Shown here: in pieces, positions 9,242-18,195 of the stretch
Layout of the letters: the number at the start of each line of letters is the position of its first letter
Numbering within the stretch: position 1 is the stretch's first letter
Source: Pseudoalteromonas sp. S2755
GTDB taxonomy: Bacteria; Pseudomonadota; Gammaproteobacteria; Enterobacterales; Alteromonadaceae
DNA: 49,433 nucleotides
Assembly (NCBI RefSeq): GCF_005886535.1
Contig: NZ_PNDS01000132.1
Coordinates: forward strand, 1-49,433
Reading direction: 5' to 3'
Notes under the pieces: model-generated
Database searches by the model: none
The model's input: only the letters and a program-made list of their open reading frames with translations
What the model was told of the DNA's origin: nothing
Program-made: the position numbers and the translations under genes

Positions 9242-9318
9242 TCGACTTGGATACATCCTTGGGATGCAAAACAAGGCTTTATGCCAAGCCCGCTTCCCTA
9301 GTCGAAGTATCCATGGCA
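9242..9318. repeat. Inverted-repeat segment in the lysA-dapF gap
   Basis: TGGATAC (9248-9254) and GTATCCA (9307-9313) form 7-bp perfect arms around a 52-nt interior that contains a further short stem (CATCC..GGATG). No T-tract follows. It may be an mRNA processing or attenuation structure between lysA and dapF, or a short extragenic repeat. Confidence 0.4.
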
Positions 9319-9368
9319 AAGTATTAGTAAAGTGAGGCCATGGTTTTATACCAAAAGATAACCACTCT

Positions 9369-10199
9369 ATGTTTATAAACTTTTCAAAAATGCATGGTTT
9401 AGGCAACGACTTTGTGGTGATAGATAATGTCACCCAAAATGTGTTTTTGTCTCGAGACCAAATTAAGAAGTTAGCAGATCGCCACTTTGGAATTGGCTTT
9501 GATCAGCTATTGATGGTTGAAGCGCCTTATTCCCCGGACTTAGATTTTCATTATCGTATTTTCAATGCCGATGGTAACGAAGTTGAGCAGTGTGGTAACG
9601 GCGCTCGCTGTTTTGCTCGTTTTGTTCGCATGAAGGGCTTAACGAACAAACACAAAGTTTGTGTCTCTACAAAGGGCGGCAATATCACCCTCTATACCGA
9701 AAAAGACGGCCAAGTTACCGTGAATATGGGCAAACCAAATTTTAACCCACAAGCCATTCCATTTCGTGCAAACAAACAAGAAAACACCTATATTTTAAGA
9801 GCCGACGAGCATACCGTGTTTTGTAGCGCGGTTTCTATGGGCAACCCTCATGGCGTGATTATTGTCGATAGCGTAGAAACCGCTGAGGTAACTACACTTG
9901 GACCACTCCTTGAACACCATGAACGTTTCCCACAAAAGGCCAATATTGGCTTTATGGAATTAGTTTCTCGTGAACACGTTAAGCTGCGTGTTTGGGAGCG
10001 CGGCGCTGGCGAAACGCTTGCCTGTGGCACAGGAGCATGTGCTGCCGTAGTTGCAGGCATAATGCAAGGCAAGTTAGAAGAAACCGTTAGGGTCGACCTA
10101 CCAGGTGGCAGTCTTCAAGTGCGTTGGGGCGGTCAAGGCCAAGTAGTGAAAATGACCGGACCGGCGGAGCATGTTTTTGATGGGCAAATCGCAATATGA
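9369..10199 (+). CDS. dapF: Diaminopimelate epimerase
   Basis: Interconverts LL- and meso-diaminopimelate, a cofactor-independent two-base reaction feeding lysA and peptidoglycan. 276 residues. The two catalytic cysteines are C75 in EQCGNGARC and C219 in LACGTGACA. The N-terminal [13 protein letters not shown] is typical. No strong ribosome-binding site is visible before ATG 9369. The stop overlaps the DUF484 gene start by 4 nt (ATGA). Confidence 0.97.
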   Translation: MFINFSKMHGLGNDFVVIDNVTQNVFLSRDQIKKLADRHFGIGFDQLLMVEAPYSPDLDFHYRIFNADGNEVEQCGNGARCFARFVRMKGLTNKHKVCVSTKGGNITLYTEKDGQVTVNMGKPNFNPQAIPFRANKQENTYILRADEHTVFCSAVSMGNPHGVIIVDSVETAEVTTLGPLLEHHERFPQKANIGFMELVSREHVKLRVWERGAGETLACGTGACAAVVAGIMQGKLEETVRVDLPGGSLQVRWGGQGQVVKMTGPAEHVFDGQIAI

Positions 10200-10822
10200 C
10201 CATAAAAGAAGCAAATTCGACTGAACAATTAGTCATTGAGTACCTGCGCAAGCATCCTGATTTTTTGCTCAGGCACCCTTATGTGCTATTGGATTTGCAG
10301 CTACACCACCAGCAGCAAGGGCTCCCAAACCTTGCTTTGCACCAACAGCGGATGCTCCGCGACGAAGTCAACTCACTACAGCAACAGATCAAGGACATGG
10401 TCCATTACGCAAAAGCCAACGAGCTGATTTTCAAGCAGTTGAGTGAATGCCAATTGGCTATCATGCGCTGTACAGAGTTGAGTGCTATCAATCATACGTT
10501 AGCACAGCGCTTTGAGAACCACCCGGACATCCAAGCATGTAAACTCATCAACATCGATGATACGCTTTTGGAGCTAGTGTCAGCTAAACTGAGCAGTAAC
10601 AACAGCTATTTAGGACGACTCAGTCAGCCACAAGCTGAACTCTTGTTTGCCGGTATTGAAGTGGGCTCGGTGGCACTTTACCGCGTTGATGCGTCAGACA
10701 AAGGTCGCTTTATTCTGGCCTTTGCCAGCCGCTCACCAGAACACTTTTCGCCACAACACGACAATATGTTGATCACGGCTTTTATTCAAACATTATCGCT
10801 TAAGCTCGAAGCGCTGGCATGA
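10196..10822 (+). CDS. DUF484 family protein
   Basis: 208 residues. An N-terminal helical segment ([21 protein letters not shown]) is followed by a coiled-coil-like stretch ([19 protein letters not shown]) and a GAF-like domain in the second half. DUF484 proteins are almost always found between dapF and xerC, but their function is not established. Both neighbours overlap by 4 nt, so the trio dapF-DUF484-xerC is translationally coupled. Confidence 0.9.
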   Translation: MTIKEANSTEQLVIEYLRKHPDFLLRHPYVLLDLQLHHQQQGLPNLALHQQRMLRDEVNSLQQQIKDMVHYAKANELIFKQLSECQLAIMRCTELSAINHTLAQRFENHPDIQACKLINIDDTLLELVSAKLSSNNSYLGRLSQPQAELLFAGIEVGSVALYRVDASDKGRFILAFASRSPEHFSPQHDNMLITAFIQTLSLKLEALA

Positions 10823-11742
10823 GCCTAACACCACTACCTGAAGATTGGACGCAACCCGTAACCGCCTTTATGGCACACTTGCGCCACGAAAAGCACTACT
10901 CAGAACATACACTCACCCAATACAAAACTCAGTTGATCCAAGCAGCGCAGTATTTTAGTGATCACGCCCCTACTTGGCTTGAAGTTAGTGGCGATCAAGT
11001 CCGCCGCTACAGTATGAAGCTTCGCGGCCAAAATTACAGCCCAAGAACCATCAATCTTAAGCTCAGTTGTATTCGAAGCTTATATAAATTTCTCAAGCTC
11101 AAGTCACAGTCGCAACAGGCTGTCGTCAATCCCGCACAAGGGATCCGAGGACCTAAGTTTCAAAAACCATTACCAAAGAACCTTGATGTTGACCAAATGG
11201 GACAACTTCTTGAAATTCAGGCAGATGATGCGCTTGCTATTCGTGACAAAGCCATGATGGAATTAATGTACTCCAGTGGTTTGCGATTAAGCGAATTGGT
11301 TAGCGCTAACCTATTGGACGTCAAAGACGGTGAAATACGCGTGCTTGGTAAAGGCGGCAAGGAACGTGTTGTGCCTGTTGGTGGTAAAGCGCTAAACGCG
11401 CTAGCTGATTGGCTCAAAATAAGGCCACAATTTGCAACATTGGAAGAACCGGCGCTTTTCGTGAGCAAATTAAAGCGCCGGATCAGTCCTCGCCATGTCC
11501 GCGCAAGAATGAAAGAATGGGGTCTGAAACAAGGGGTTAGCACACCTATTCACCCCCATAAACTGAGGCACTCGTTCGCCAGCCACATGCTAGAGTCCAG
11601 TGGTGACTTGCGCGCGGTACAAGAGATGCTTGGCCATGCCAGCTTATCAGCCACTCAGGTCTACACCCATTTAGATTTTCAACACTTAGCAAAAGTGTAT
11701 GATAGCGCTCACCCAAGAGCGAAAAAGCAAAAAGACGAGTAA
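10819..11742 (+). CDS. xerC: Site-specific tyrosine recombinase XerC
   Basis: With XerD, resolves chromosome dimers at dif during division. 307 residues: an N-terminal SAM-like core-binding domain (about 12-98) and a C-terminal catalytic domain. Catalytic residues are visible: R156 in SSGLRLSEL, K181 region in GKGGKERVV, H247 and R250 in HPHKLRHSF, H273 in LGHASLS, and nucleophile Y282 in QVYTHLD. Its place after dapF-DUF484 identifies it as the housekeeping XerC rather than a phage integrase. Confidence 0.95.
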   Translation: MSLTPLPEDWTQPVTAFMAHLRHEKHYSEHTLTQYKTQLIQAAQYFSDHAPTWLEVSGDQVRRYSMKLRGQNYSPRTINLKLSCIRSLYKFLKLKSQSQQAVVNPAQGIRGPKFQKPLPKNLDVDQMGQLLEIQADDALAIRDKAMMELMYSSGLRLSELVSANLLDVKDGEIRVLGKGGKERVVPVGGKALNALADWLKIRPQFATLEEPALFVSKLKRRISPRHVRARMKEWGLKQGVSTPIHPHKLRHSFASHMLESSGDLRAVQEMLGHASLSATQVYTHLDFQHLAKVYDSAHPRAKKQKDE

Positions 11743-11744
11743 CA

Positions 11745-12446
11745 ATGCGATTCAATAAGCCCATTTCAGACATTGCCGCCATCAGTTTTGATTTAGACGA
11801 TACGCTATACGACAACAGACCTGTTATCATTGCGGCCGTTAACGCCATGACAAAACACCTGGATGCTATTCCCGAGTGGCAAGCGAAAGGAGAGGCATTC
11901 TGGTCTCAATGTCGAAGCGAAGTGCTCAAACAAAACAGTGCGCTTGCAGAAGATGTGACAAAGTGGCGTCAAGTGGCACTCGAGTGGGGCTTTTCTGCCC
12001 TGGGTTTTGATACCGCAACAAGTAAACAGCACGCGCTACGCGCCTATCAAGCCTTTGCCGATGCCCGCAGTAATATCATTGTCAGCGATGCCGTCATCAG
12101 CCTGCTTGCTCAGTTACGCAGCCAATATCACATCATTGCCATCACTAATGGTAATGTCGAGATAGATAAGTTCAATCTTCGCGATAGTTTTGACTTAGTG
12201 CTTCGCGCCGGAATTGATGGCCGCGCCAAACCTCACCCTGAGCTTTACCAGCTTGCCTGCCAGCATTTTAACCTTGCACCACATCAACTTCTGCATGTTG
12301 GCGATAGCTTAGATACCGATGTGCAAGGAGCACACCGTGCCGGCTGCCCTAGTGTTTGGCTTCGCAATCAATTTGCGCCATACCAGTACAAAGGATTGGC
12401 CAATATGGAAATCGACAACATACAAATGTTAAAAAAGATGATGTAA
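11745..12446 (+). CDS. yigB: HAD-superfamily phosphatase, YigB-like
   Basis: 233 residues. HAD motif I is FDLDDTLYD (nucleophile D16, acid D18), motif II ITNGN, motif III the lysine in GRAKPHPELY, motif IV HVGDSLDTDVQGAHRAG. The E. coli homologue YigB dephosphorylates FMN and the riboflavin precursor 5-amino-6-(5-phosphoribitylamino)uracil; that specificity is inferred from synteny (xerC-yigB) and similarity. It starts 2 nt after xerC. Transcription probably ends in the 84-bp gap before the POT gene, though no clear hairpin was seen. Confidence 0.88.
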   Translation: MRFNKPISDIAAISFDLDDTLYDNRPVIIAAVNAMTKHLDAIPEWQAKGEAFWSQCRSEVLKQNSALAEDVTKWRQVALEWGFSALGFDTATSKQHALRAYQAFADARSNIIVSDAVISLLAQLRSQYHIIAITNGNVEIDKFNLRDSFDLVLRAGIDGRAKPHPELYQLACQHFNLAPHQLLHVGDSLDTDVQGAHRAGCPSVWLRNQFAPYQYKGLANMEIDNIQMLKKMM

Positions 12447-12530
12447 TGTTTCCTTTCATGCGGTTGCATTCGGTGCTTGAATAACGTACTAATATTGACT
12501 TCCAAAAAACGATAATAATGGAAGTGAAAT

Positions 12531-14042
12531 ATGTCATCACAGGACACAACAAGTGACACAGGCTTTTTTGGTCATCCAAAAGGTCTGTTTACACTGTTTC
12601 TCACCGAGATGTGGGAGCGAATGAGTTATTATGGCATGCGTGCCATGTTAGTGCTTTTCATGACGGCAACCTTACAACAAGAAGGCCTTGGTTTTACTGT
12701 CGCATCTGCAGCCGCAATCTATGGTCTTTATACCGGTTCAGTGTATTTCTTAGGGTTACCTGGCGGATGGATAGCCGACCGCCTCCTAGGTGGTCAACGC
12801 GCGGTTTGGTACGGCGGGATCATCATCATGTGTGGCCACATTATTCTCGCCATTCCTAGCGAGTTTTCTTTTTTCGTGGGCCTTATCTTTGTTGCCAGTG
12901 GTACGGGCTTATTAAAGCCAAACATCAGTGCCATGGTTGGGCAGCTCTATAATGATGAGGATAATCGTCGTGACAGTGGTTACGCCATTTATTACATGGG
13001 GATCAATTTAGGCTCTGTGATTGGTTATATGGTGTGCGGCTACTTTATGGAAAATGTCGGCTGGCACTGGGCCTTTGGCGCAGCGGCTGTCGGTATGGCA
13101 GTCGGCCTTATCACGTATCGTTTAACAGGCAAACATATTGCCACTGTCGGTAACGAGCCAACTAACCCCATGAAAGGAAAAGAGAGCGTAAAAGCATGGA
13201 GTGCTATAGGCCTTGCAATTGCGGCTGTCGCAGCAGTTACCATTGCTGCATTTACTGGCGTATTAGTGATAAACCCTGTGGTACTGGCAAAGTATGTAGC
13301 CTTCGCTTTTACCATTACGTTTTTCTTGTACTATGGTTATATCTACTTTGCTGGAAACCTAGATGAAAATGAAAAGCGCCGAATGTGGGCTCTCTTTTTG
13401 GTTTGCGTTGCCTCTACCTGCTTTTGGTCTGGCTTTGAGCAAGCAGGCTCTTCGCTTAACCTCTTTGCTCGTGATTATACGGACCGCTTAATAGGCAGTT
13501 TTAGTATTCCAACGGCTTGGTTCCAATCAGCCAACGCTTTCTTCATTATCGTGTTATCCCCTTTCTTTGCTGCGCTTTGGATTAACTTGGCGAAGCGCAT
13601 GATCACGCCAACCTATAGCGTGAAATGTGCGATTGGCCTTATCATTATGGCGAGCGGATTTATTGTGATGTTTTTCGCTTCCCAATATGCAGCACAAGGC
13701 CTGCAAGTGGCGCCAATGTGGTTGATCACCACCTACTTTCTGCACACTGTGGGTGAGCTTTGTTTAAGTCCTGTGGCGTTAAGCGCAGTAAGTAAGTTAT
13801 CTCCCAAACGTTTTGCTGGGCAAATGATGGGGGTTTTCGTACTGACTTACTCAATTGGTAATATCTTCTCGGGTCTGCTCGCTGGTAGCTTTGATCCTAA
13901 TAATATCGAAGACCTACCCAATCTTTATCTGCAAATTGCACTATTTACTATCGGTATTGGTGTATTTGTCGGTGTACTTGGTCTAAAAACTAAGCATTGG
14001 GAAAAGCAATCTGAAAAGCCGCTCACAGAGCAAACGGCTTAA
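12531..14042 (+). CDS. POT-family proton-dependent oligopeptide transporter
   Basis: 503 residues with about 12-14 membrane segments, an inner-membrane symporter for di- and tripeptides. The family signature ExxER-SYYG is present as TEMWERMSYYG (E26-R30). The second PTR2 region is also recognisable (IYYMGINLGSVIGYMVCGYFMENVGWHWAFG). The ribosome-binding site GGAAGTG precedes ATG 12531. Probably monocistronic, ending in a palindromic terminator. Close to DtpA/DtpB types; exact specificity cannot be read from sequence. Confidence 0.92.
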   Translation: MSSQDTTSDTGFFGHPKGLFTLFLTEMWERMSYYGMRAMLVLFMTATLQQEGLGFTVASAAAIYGLYTGSVYFLGLPGGWIADRLLGGQRAVWYGGIIIMCGHIILAIPSEFSFFVGLIFVASGTGLLKPNISAMVGQLYNDEDNRRDSGYAIYYMGINLGSVIGYMVCGYFMENVGWHWAFGAAAVGMAVGLITYRLTGKHIATVGNEPTNPMKGKESVKAWSAIGLAIAAVAAVTIAAFTGVLVINPVVLAKYVAFAFTITFFLYYGYIYFAGNLDENEKRRMWALFLVCVASTCFWSGFEQAGSSLNLFARDYTDRLIGSFSIPTAWFQSANAFFIIVLSPFFAALWINLAKRMITPTYSVKCAIGLIIMASGFIVMFFASQYAAQGLQVAPMWLITTYFLHTVGELCLSPVALSAVSKLSPKRFAGQMMGVFVLTYSIGNIFSGLLAGSFDPNNIEDLPNLYLQIALFTIGIGVFVGVLGLKTKHWEKQSEKPLTEQTA

Positions 14043-14050
14043 ATGAATTG

Positions 14051-14083
14051 AAGATGTAGAAGTGATCACTTCTACATCTTTTC
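14051..14083. terminator. Bidirectional palindromic terminator inside a convergent gene end
   Basis: A perfect palindrome of 15-bp half-sites (AAGATGTAGAAGTGA and its complement, 14051-14080) lies after the POT stop. It ends in TCTTTTC on the plus strand and reads AAAAGATG into the opposite gene. The 3' nine bases encode the last residues and stop of the minus-strand gene at 14072. Confidence 0.8.
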
Positions 14084-15412
14084 AAACTCAGCAGAAACAA
14101 GCTGGCCGTCATAAGATTTGAAATGACCAACCCAATCAGAGTTTACTACCTCTATCGTGCCATATAGATTTTCAATCGAACCTATTTGAGATGCACGACT
14201 TTCAGGGTCAAGATAATTCACCCCATAGAATTGCCAAGGAGTAAATACATTCGATATCACGCTCAATCCAGATAAATTAGCATTGTTTAACGACCAACTC
14301 TCTAGCAGCTGAACTCCTATCACTCGGCCAAATTGGCTTTGTTCAATTAACTGATTACACCCGGTGTAAAGTAGCGTTTGTTTATCTATACCACGCCATT
14401 GCATTAAGGCGCCCTGATGCTTTGTAATAAAAGCTTTCATGTCTTCTTGACCACTCCAGCATGCAGGAGCAATTGGTTTCGCAATTTCGATTTTGCCTAT
14501 GGTTAGGGCAGATAATTTGGTCTTCGGATCGGTAGTATATCTTCCCTCGACAAAAAACTTAATGTCAGGAAACTTTTCCTTAAGTGCAGAAACTGTCATC
14601 TCATCCAAGTCACGGTTTGCAATTTGAGTTTGCTGGTGACTTAGTGGTGTCGCAAGAACAACATCATAAATATCAATTAGATTTGCAAGACTGATTGGAA
14701 GAAGATTGAGCGCATATTGGTATCCAACGAGCTTATCATCTTCAAATAAAAACACGTTATTGCGACCAATAAACGCAAACTTTTGATAAGCATTAATAGG
14801 CCATTGCATCGTAAAACGGCCTATTTTTTCTTCCGCTTGTGAAAAAGAGTCACCGAGCTTAATACCAAATACTTGGTCCTTTGTCACAGAAGTATCAAGT
14901 ACCTCTGTTAGCTTTGGCTTGAGCCGGCCTTTGTTCGGATCAATCGTTGTTTTATAAGTAAATGAATGGGCCATTGGCTTGGATGAAAAAACAGCACCCG
15001 ATATCAGCTCAGTATTTTTTGCTGTAAGTACTTCAGTATAATGACAAGATAATACGGGCTGTGCTACAACTTTCCCGGATACAACGGCTCTTTTCGACCA
15101 CCCATCAGCCGTTCTTTTAAATGAAGCATTTTTAATAATTATACCTTTTTCAAACGCTTTAGCTTCTTCAGATAATGCGTCAAATAGCGACAACTTAACA
15201 TCGTCAAACAGCACAGTGACAACATCAGATAGTTCACCATTACTCGCCTCTTGTCCCCCCAACAAACGCATTGACTTTGAGCTTTGCTTGTATATTTGAA
15301 TGGGCGCTTTGCTTTCATCAATGACACAGTCACTATTTTTCGAGAATATTTGGGTCGCACTCACTTGCACACTCACCGTAAACAAACCAGCTAGCAAAAT
15401 ACTTTTTTTCAT
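14072..15412 (-). CDS. Exported protein of unknown function
   Basis: I do not recognise this 446-residue protein. It has a clear Sec signal peptide (MKKSILLAGLFTVSVQVSA, cleavage after A19) and no lipobox or later membrane segment, so it is probably periplasmic or secreted. Four cysteines sit in the mature part (in SDCVID, LSCHYT, PACWSG, YTGCNQ), compatible with two disulfides. Two regions (about 185-235 and 395-446) end alike, with DDKLVGYQYAL and DGQLVSAEFEK after LG/GS turns. This suggests a repeated small beta domain; that is inference. The ribosome-binding site AGGGA lies 8-9 nt before ATG 15412. It is transcribed alone, divergent from the RmlD-like gene. Confidence 0.75.
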   Translation of the reverse strand: MKKSILLAGLFTVSVQVSATQIFSKNSDCVIDESKAPIQIYKQSSKSMRLLGGQEASNGELSDVVTVLFDDVKLSLFDALSEEAKAFEKGIIIKNASFKRTADGWSKRAVVSGKVVAQPVLSCHYTEVLTAKNTELISGAVFSSKPMAHSFTYKTTIDPNKGRLKPKLTEVLDTSVTKDQVFGIKLGDSFSQAEEKIGRFTMQWPINAYQKFAFIGRNNVFLFEDDKLVGYQYALNLLPISLANLIDIYDVVLATPLSHQQTQIANRDLDEMTVSALKEKFPDIKFFVEGRYTTDPKTKLSALTIGKIEIAKPIAPACWSGQEDMKAFITKHQGALMQWRGIDKQTLLYTGCNQLIEQSQFGRVIGVQLLESWSLNNANLSGLSVISNVFTPWQFYGVNYLDPESRASQIGSIENLYGTIEVVNSDWVGHFKSYDGQLVSAEFEKM

Positions 15413-15527
15413 TTTTTTGTCCCTTTTTTAGCCTTATCTCAACCTTAGCGTAATCTGATACAAATCTGTAGTTTTTCTTCCGACTTTGTTACTGTACTGG
15501 CTCTTTTAAAAAAGGATGCTGTTTTCT

Positions 15528-16397
15528 ATGTCTAAAGTCATGATCACTGGTGCAACAGGCTTATTGGGCCGCGCACTTTGCCAAGAGCTAATTAGTACCC
15601 ACGAGATTTTAGGATGTGGCTTTAGCCGAGCTACCGCGCCACTTCATAAGCTTGACTTGGCTGACCACAATTCGGTTTTAGATTTCTTAGATAATCACAG
15701 CCCAGAGGTACTTATTCACGCAGCTGCAGAGCGTAGGCCTGAGCAATGTGAGCGAGACCAAGCGGCAACGCTTGCGCTCAATGTTGCAGCAACCGAATTT
15801 TTAGCCCAAGCCTGCCGTGAAAGAAATATTCGGTTTTTCTTTATTAGTACTGACTATGTATTTGACGGCACCTCAGCACCTTATGTTGAAACAGATATCA
15901 CTAATCCTGTGAACTTCTACGGCCAAACCAAGCAAGCAGCGGAACGTGCCATACTGGCGGATAGCGCATTACACACCATTGTACGAGTGCCAGTACTATA
16001 CGGCGAGGTAAAAACGCTGGAAGAATCTGCGGTAACCGTTATTGCAAAACAGCTGTTAGCCAACCCTGCTTCAAGTCACGATCATTGGGCCATTCGCTAC
16101 CCTACCCACGTCAGCGATATTGCGCTAACGCTCAAAGATGTTATCACACAGCCAAACCTTGATGGGATTATTCATATCAGTGGCAATCAAGCATTCACTA
16201 AGTATGAGATGGCGAAGATCATGGCGCAGGCTTTGCGGCTACCGACGCAAGATATCGTACCGCTGAGCCAACCGAGTGACGATGCCACAAGACCACAAGA
16301 TTGCGCTCTAAAAGACACAAGGTTGATTAATTTAGGGATTTCTCACCAACGCGATTTTGCCACCGCAATAGCTGAAGTGCTCACAAAACACAGATAA
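15528..16397 (+). CDS. RmlD-like NAD(P)-dependent sugar-nucleotide reductase
   Basis: 289-residue extended SDR. The Rossmann motif is TGATGLLG near residue 7, ISTDYVFDG precedes the active site, and the catalytic YxxxK is YGQTKQAAE. It is closest in style to dTDP-4-dehydrorhamnose reductase and to the MAT2B-type proteins of that family. No rhamnose operon surrounds it, so the substrate is uncertain. The frame opens at ATG 15516, which abuts AAAGG. I prefer ATG 15528, which leaves a workable spacing. Confidence 0.82.
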   Translation: MSKVMITGATGLLGRALCQELISTHEILGCGFSRATAPLHKLDLADHNSVLDFLDNHSPEVLIHAAAERRPEQCERDQAATLALNVAATEFLAQACRERNIRFFFISTDYVFDGTSAPYVETDITNPVNFYGQTKQAAERAILADSALHTIVRVPVLYGEVKTLEESAVTVIAKQLLANPASSHDHWAIRYPTHVSDIALTLKDVITQPNLDGIIHISGNQAFTKYEMAKIMAQALRLPTQDIVPLSQPSDDATRPQDCALKDTRLINLGISHQRDFATAIAEVLTKHR

Positions 16398-16400
16398 CGC

Positions 16401-16706
16401 TTAAAACAGGTTATTACGACCAAAGGGCACTTCTAATGTATTGTCATTGGCTGATACTGGGTGCCCTACCATCTCGTCATAAGCGCTTTGATGCCTGATC
16501 ACCATTTCTAGGTAGCTAATATCAAGCAGGCGCTTTTGAATTTGCAGTGGGTTGTGTGCTTTTAAAAACTCGCCATTTTCCTCCGTGACATAATATTCCA
16601 CGTTATTAATAAGCACGCTGACTTGATAAAGCGCTAAATCAATGGAATGCACTATTACCTTTTGCAGTGGTTGATGCTGTTTTAACTTTGAAAACGCAAT
16701 GGCCAT
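16401..16706 (-). CDS. DUF6482 family small protein
   Basis: 101 residues; function unknown. The family pattern is recognisable: VHSIDLALYQVSVLINN near the start and RHQSAYDEMVG followed by NTLEVPFG at the end. A longer frame reaches 16724, but the ATG at 16706 has a GGGAG ribosome-binding site about 7 nt upstream. Convergent with the RmlD-like gene (3 bp apart) and divergent from the pseudouridine synthase. Confidence 0.78.
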   Translation of the reverse strand: MAIAFSKLKQHQPLQKVIVHSIDLALYQVSVLINNVEYYVTEENGEFLKAHNPLQIQKRLLDISYLEMVIRHQSAYDEMVGHPVSANDNTLEVPFGRNNLF

Positions 16707-16782
16707 TGATAGTCTCCCATGCATAGATCCAAACAGTTTGTTGCCCTACAATACGCGCTGTTATCTCTTTTTGATCATGTGA

Positions 16783-17481
16783 ATGTCTATGTCCTATCCG
16801 ATGCGTTTGGCTAAATATCTCAGCCACTGCGGTGTTTGCTCTAGGCGACAAGCGTCTCGCCTAATTGATACAGCAAGAGTGACCGTAAATGGCCGCTTGG
16901 CCAATCACATAGATCATATCAATTTGACCGATTGCATTATGGTCGATGGTGAACCGGTCGCGCCGCCACAAGCGAGAAGACTCTTTGTTTACCATAAACC
17001 TGTTGGTATAGACTGCAAAGTGAATCCAGATGACCCTGCCAGTATCTACCATGTACTACCAAAATCGTGTCGTGTGTATCCAATAGGTCGGTTAGACAAA
17101 GACAGTCGAGGCTTACTACTCCTCACCAATGATGGAGCACTGTGTCAGCAGTTAATCCACCCTGACCATCATCAAGAGAAAGAATATGAGGTGCAAGTTG
17201 ACAAGCCTCTGGACCCAGATTTTTGCCTTAAAATGGCAGCCGGCGTGCCAGTGAAGGGGCAAATAACCCTGCCCTGTACTGTTGAACAAATCGCTCATGA
17301 CCGCTTTAGAATAGTGTTACGCCAAGGGCTCAATCGCCAGATCAGAAGAATGGCACATTACTGCGGTTATCGGGTTATCGATTTATACCGAGTGCGTATT
17401 GCAAACTTAGCATTACCACAGTTGGAGATTAACTCTACTGAAGTGAAAGAGATTTCAGCAGAGTTAATTCAGTTGACCTAA
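16783..17481 (+). CDS. rluF: 23S rRNA pseudouridine synthase, RluF-like
   Basis: 232 residues: an S4 RNA-binding domain (about 7-60, MRLAKYLSHCGVCSRRQASR) followed by an RsuA-type catalytic domain. Catalytic aspartate D105 is in IGRLDKDSRGLLLLTNDG. HEKEYEVQVDKPL-like and GLNRQIRRM motifs fit RluF, which modifies U2604 (and U2605) of 23S rRNA in E. coli. RluB/RluE cannot be strictly excluded, but these internal motifs favour RluF. Several ATGs (16783, 16789, 16801) are close together with weak ribosome-binding sites, so the exact start is uncertain by a few residues. Confidence 0.87.
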   Translation: MSMSYPMRLAKYLSHCGVCSRRQASRLIDTARVTVNGRLANHIDHINLTDCIMVDGEPVAPPQARRLFVYHKPVGIDCKVNPDDPASIYHVLPKSCRVYPIGRLDKDSRGLLLLTNDGALCQQLIHPDHHQEKEYEVQVDKPLDPDFCLKMAAGVPVKGQITLPCTVEQIAHDRFRIVLRQGLNRQIRRMAHYCGYRVIDLYRVRIANLALPQLEINSTEVKEISAELIQLT

Positions 17482-17504
17482 GTGTAGAGTCACGCAAAGA
17501 ACGA

Positions 17505-17906
17505 CTATAAACCACACACCACAATAATGGCGATAGCACAGCCGAGTCCTAGCGCCCATACGATGGAACGCAGCACGTCAATATTCGCCCAATACAGCAC
17601 ACAATATAATGCTCGAGCGACAATATGGCCAAAGGCTAGCCATTCGACCAGAGGAGTGAAGGTTTGGGTGCCGAACGCAACAGCTAAGGCGACAGCAAAA
17701 ACAGCTAATGACTCAAAACAGTTTTGATGTGCGGCCAGCGCTCTTGCCCCAAGCCCTGTCAGTTTCTTTTGCTGTTCACGCGGGTGCTTGTTGTCATAGC
17801 CCCCTTCTTTGTTCATCGCCACTGCCACAGGAATTTTGGCAAAATAAGGTAGTAAGATAGCAAGAATTGCACAGATGATTAGTATACCCACAAGATACTC
17901 CTTCAA
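17505..17906 (-). CDS. MAPEG family membrane protein
   Basis: 133 residues with four predicted membrane helices (about 5-28, 58-80, 86-104, 110-131). The loop with NPR/E-like sequence (KHPREQQKKLTGLGARALAAHQNCFESL) is typical of bacterial MAPEG proteins (eicosanoid and glutathione metabolism family). The substrate in bacteria is unknown. Convergent with the pseudouridine synthase. The 289-bp divergent gap to the EamA gene holds no recognisable element. Confidence 0.85.
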   Translation of the reverse strand: MKEYLVGILIICAILAILLPYFAKIPVAVAMNKEGGYDNKHPREQQKKLTGLGARALAAHQNCFESLAVFAVALAVAFGTQTFTPLVEWLAFGHIVARALYCVLYWANIDVLRSIVWALGLGCAIAIIVVCGL

Positions 17907-18195
17907 CCTTTTGATTATTCAACTCAGTAGAGCAGAATAGCGTTAAAAAGAAAAGCCATAAGTGAATACGCAATACCCTAGCCTATGGCCCAATCTTGTA
18001 GCATCGACCTTAATCATATCGTGATACTGAAAATTGAACATGTGGCAAATTGTCGCAGTACGCCAACCACTAGAACGCTTCCGTAGCACCTTGAATACAC
18101 ATTGAATTATTTTCACTATCACGAAAATTCATTTATTCAGACTCGCTCCCATCCGGTATGCTGATGCACATTCGAGTATTGTAGAGTCACCTCTC

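Noticed and set aside
9848..10072. Reading frame antisense to dapF (and other shadow frames opposite lysA, add, hemX, MocR)
   Set aside because: They overlap strongly conserved genes, have no ribosome-binding sites and no recognisable domains.
10819..11742. Tyrosine recombinase as a sign of an integrated mobile element
   Set aside because: Its place in dapF-DUF484-xerC-yigB marks the housekeeping XerC; no attachment repeats or phage genes nearby.
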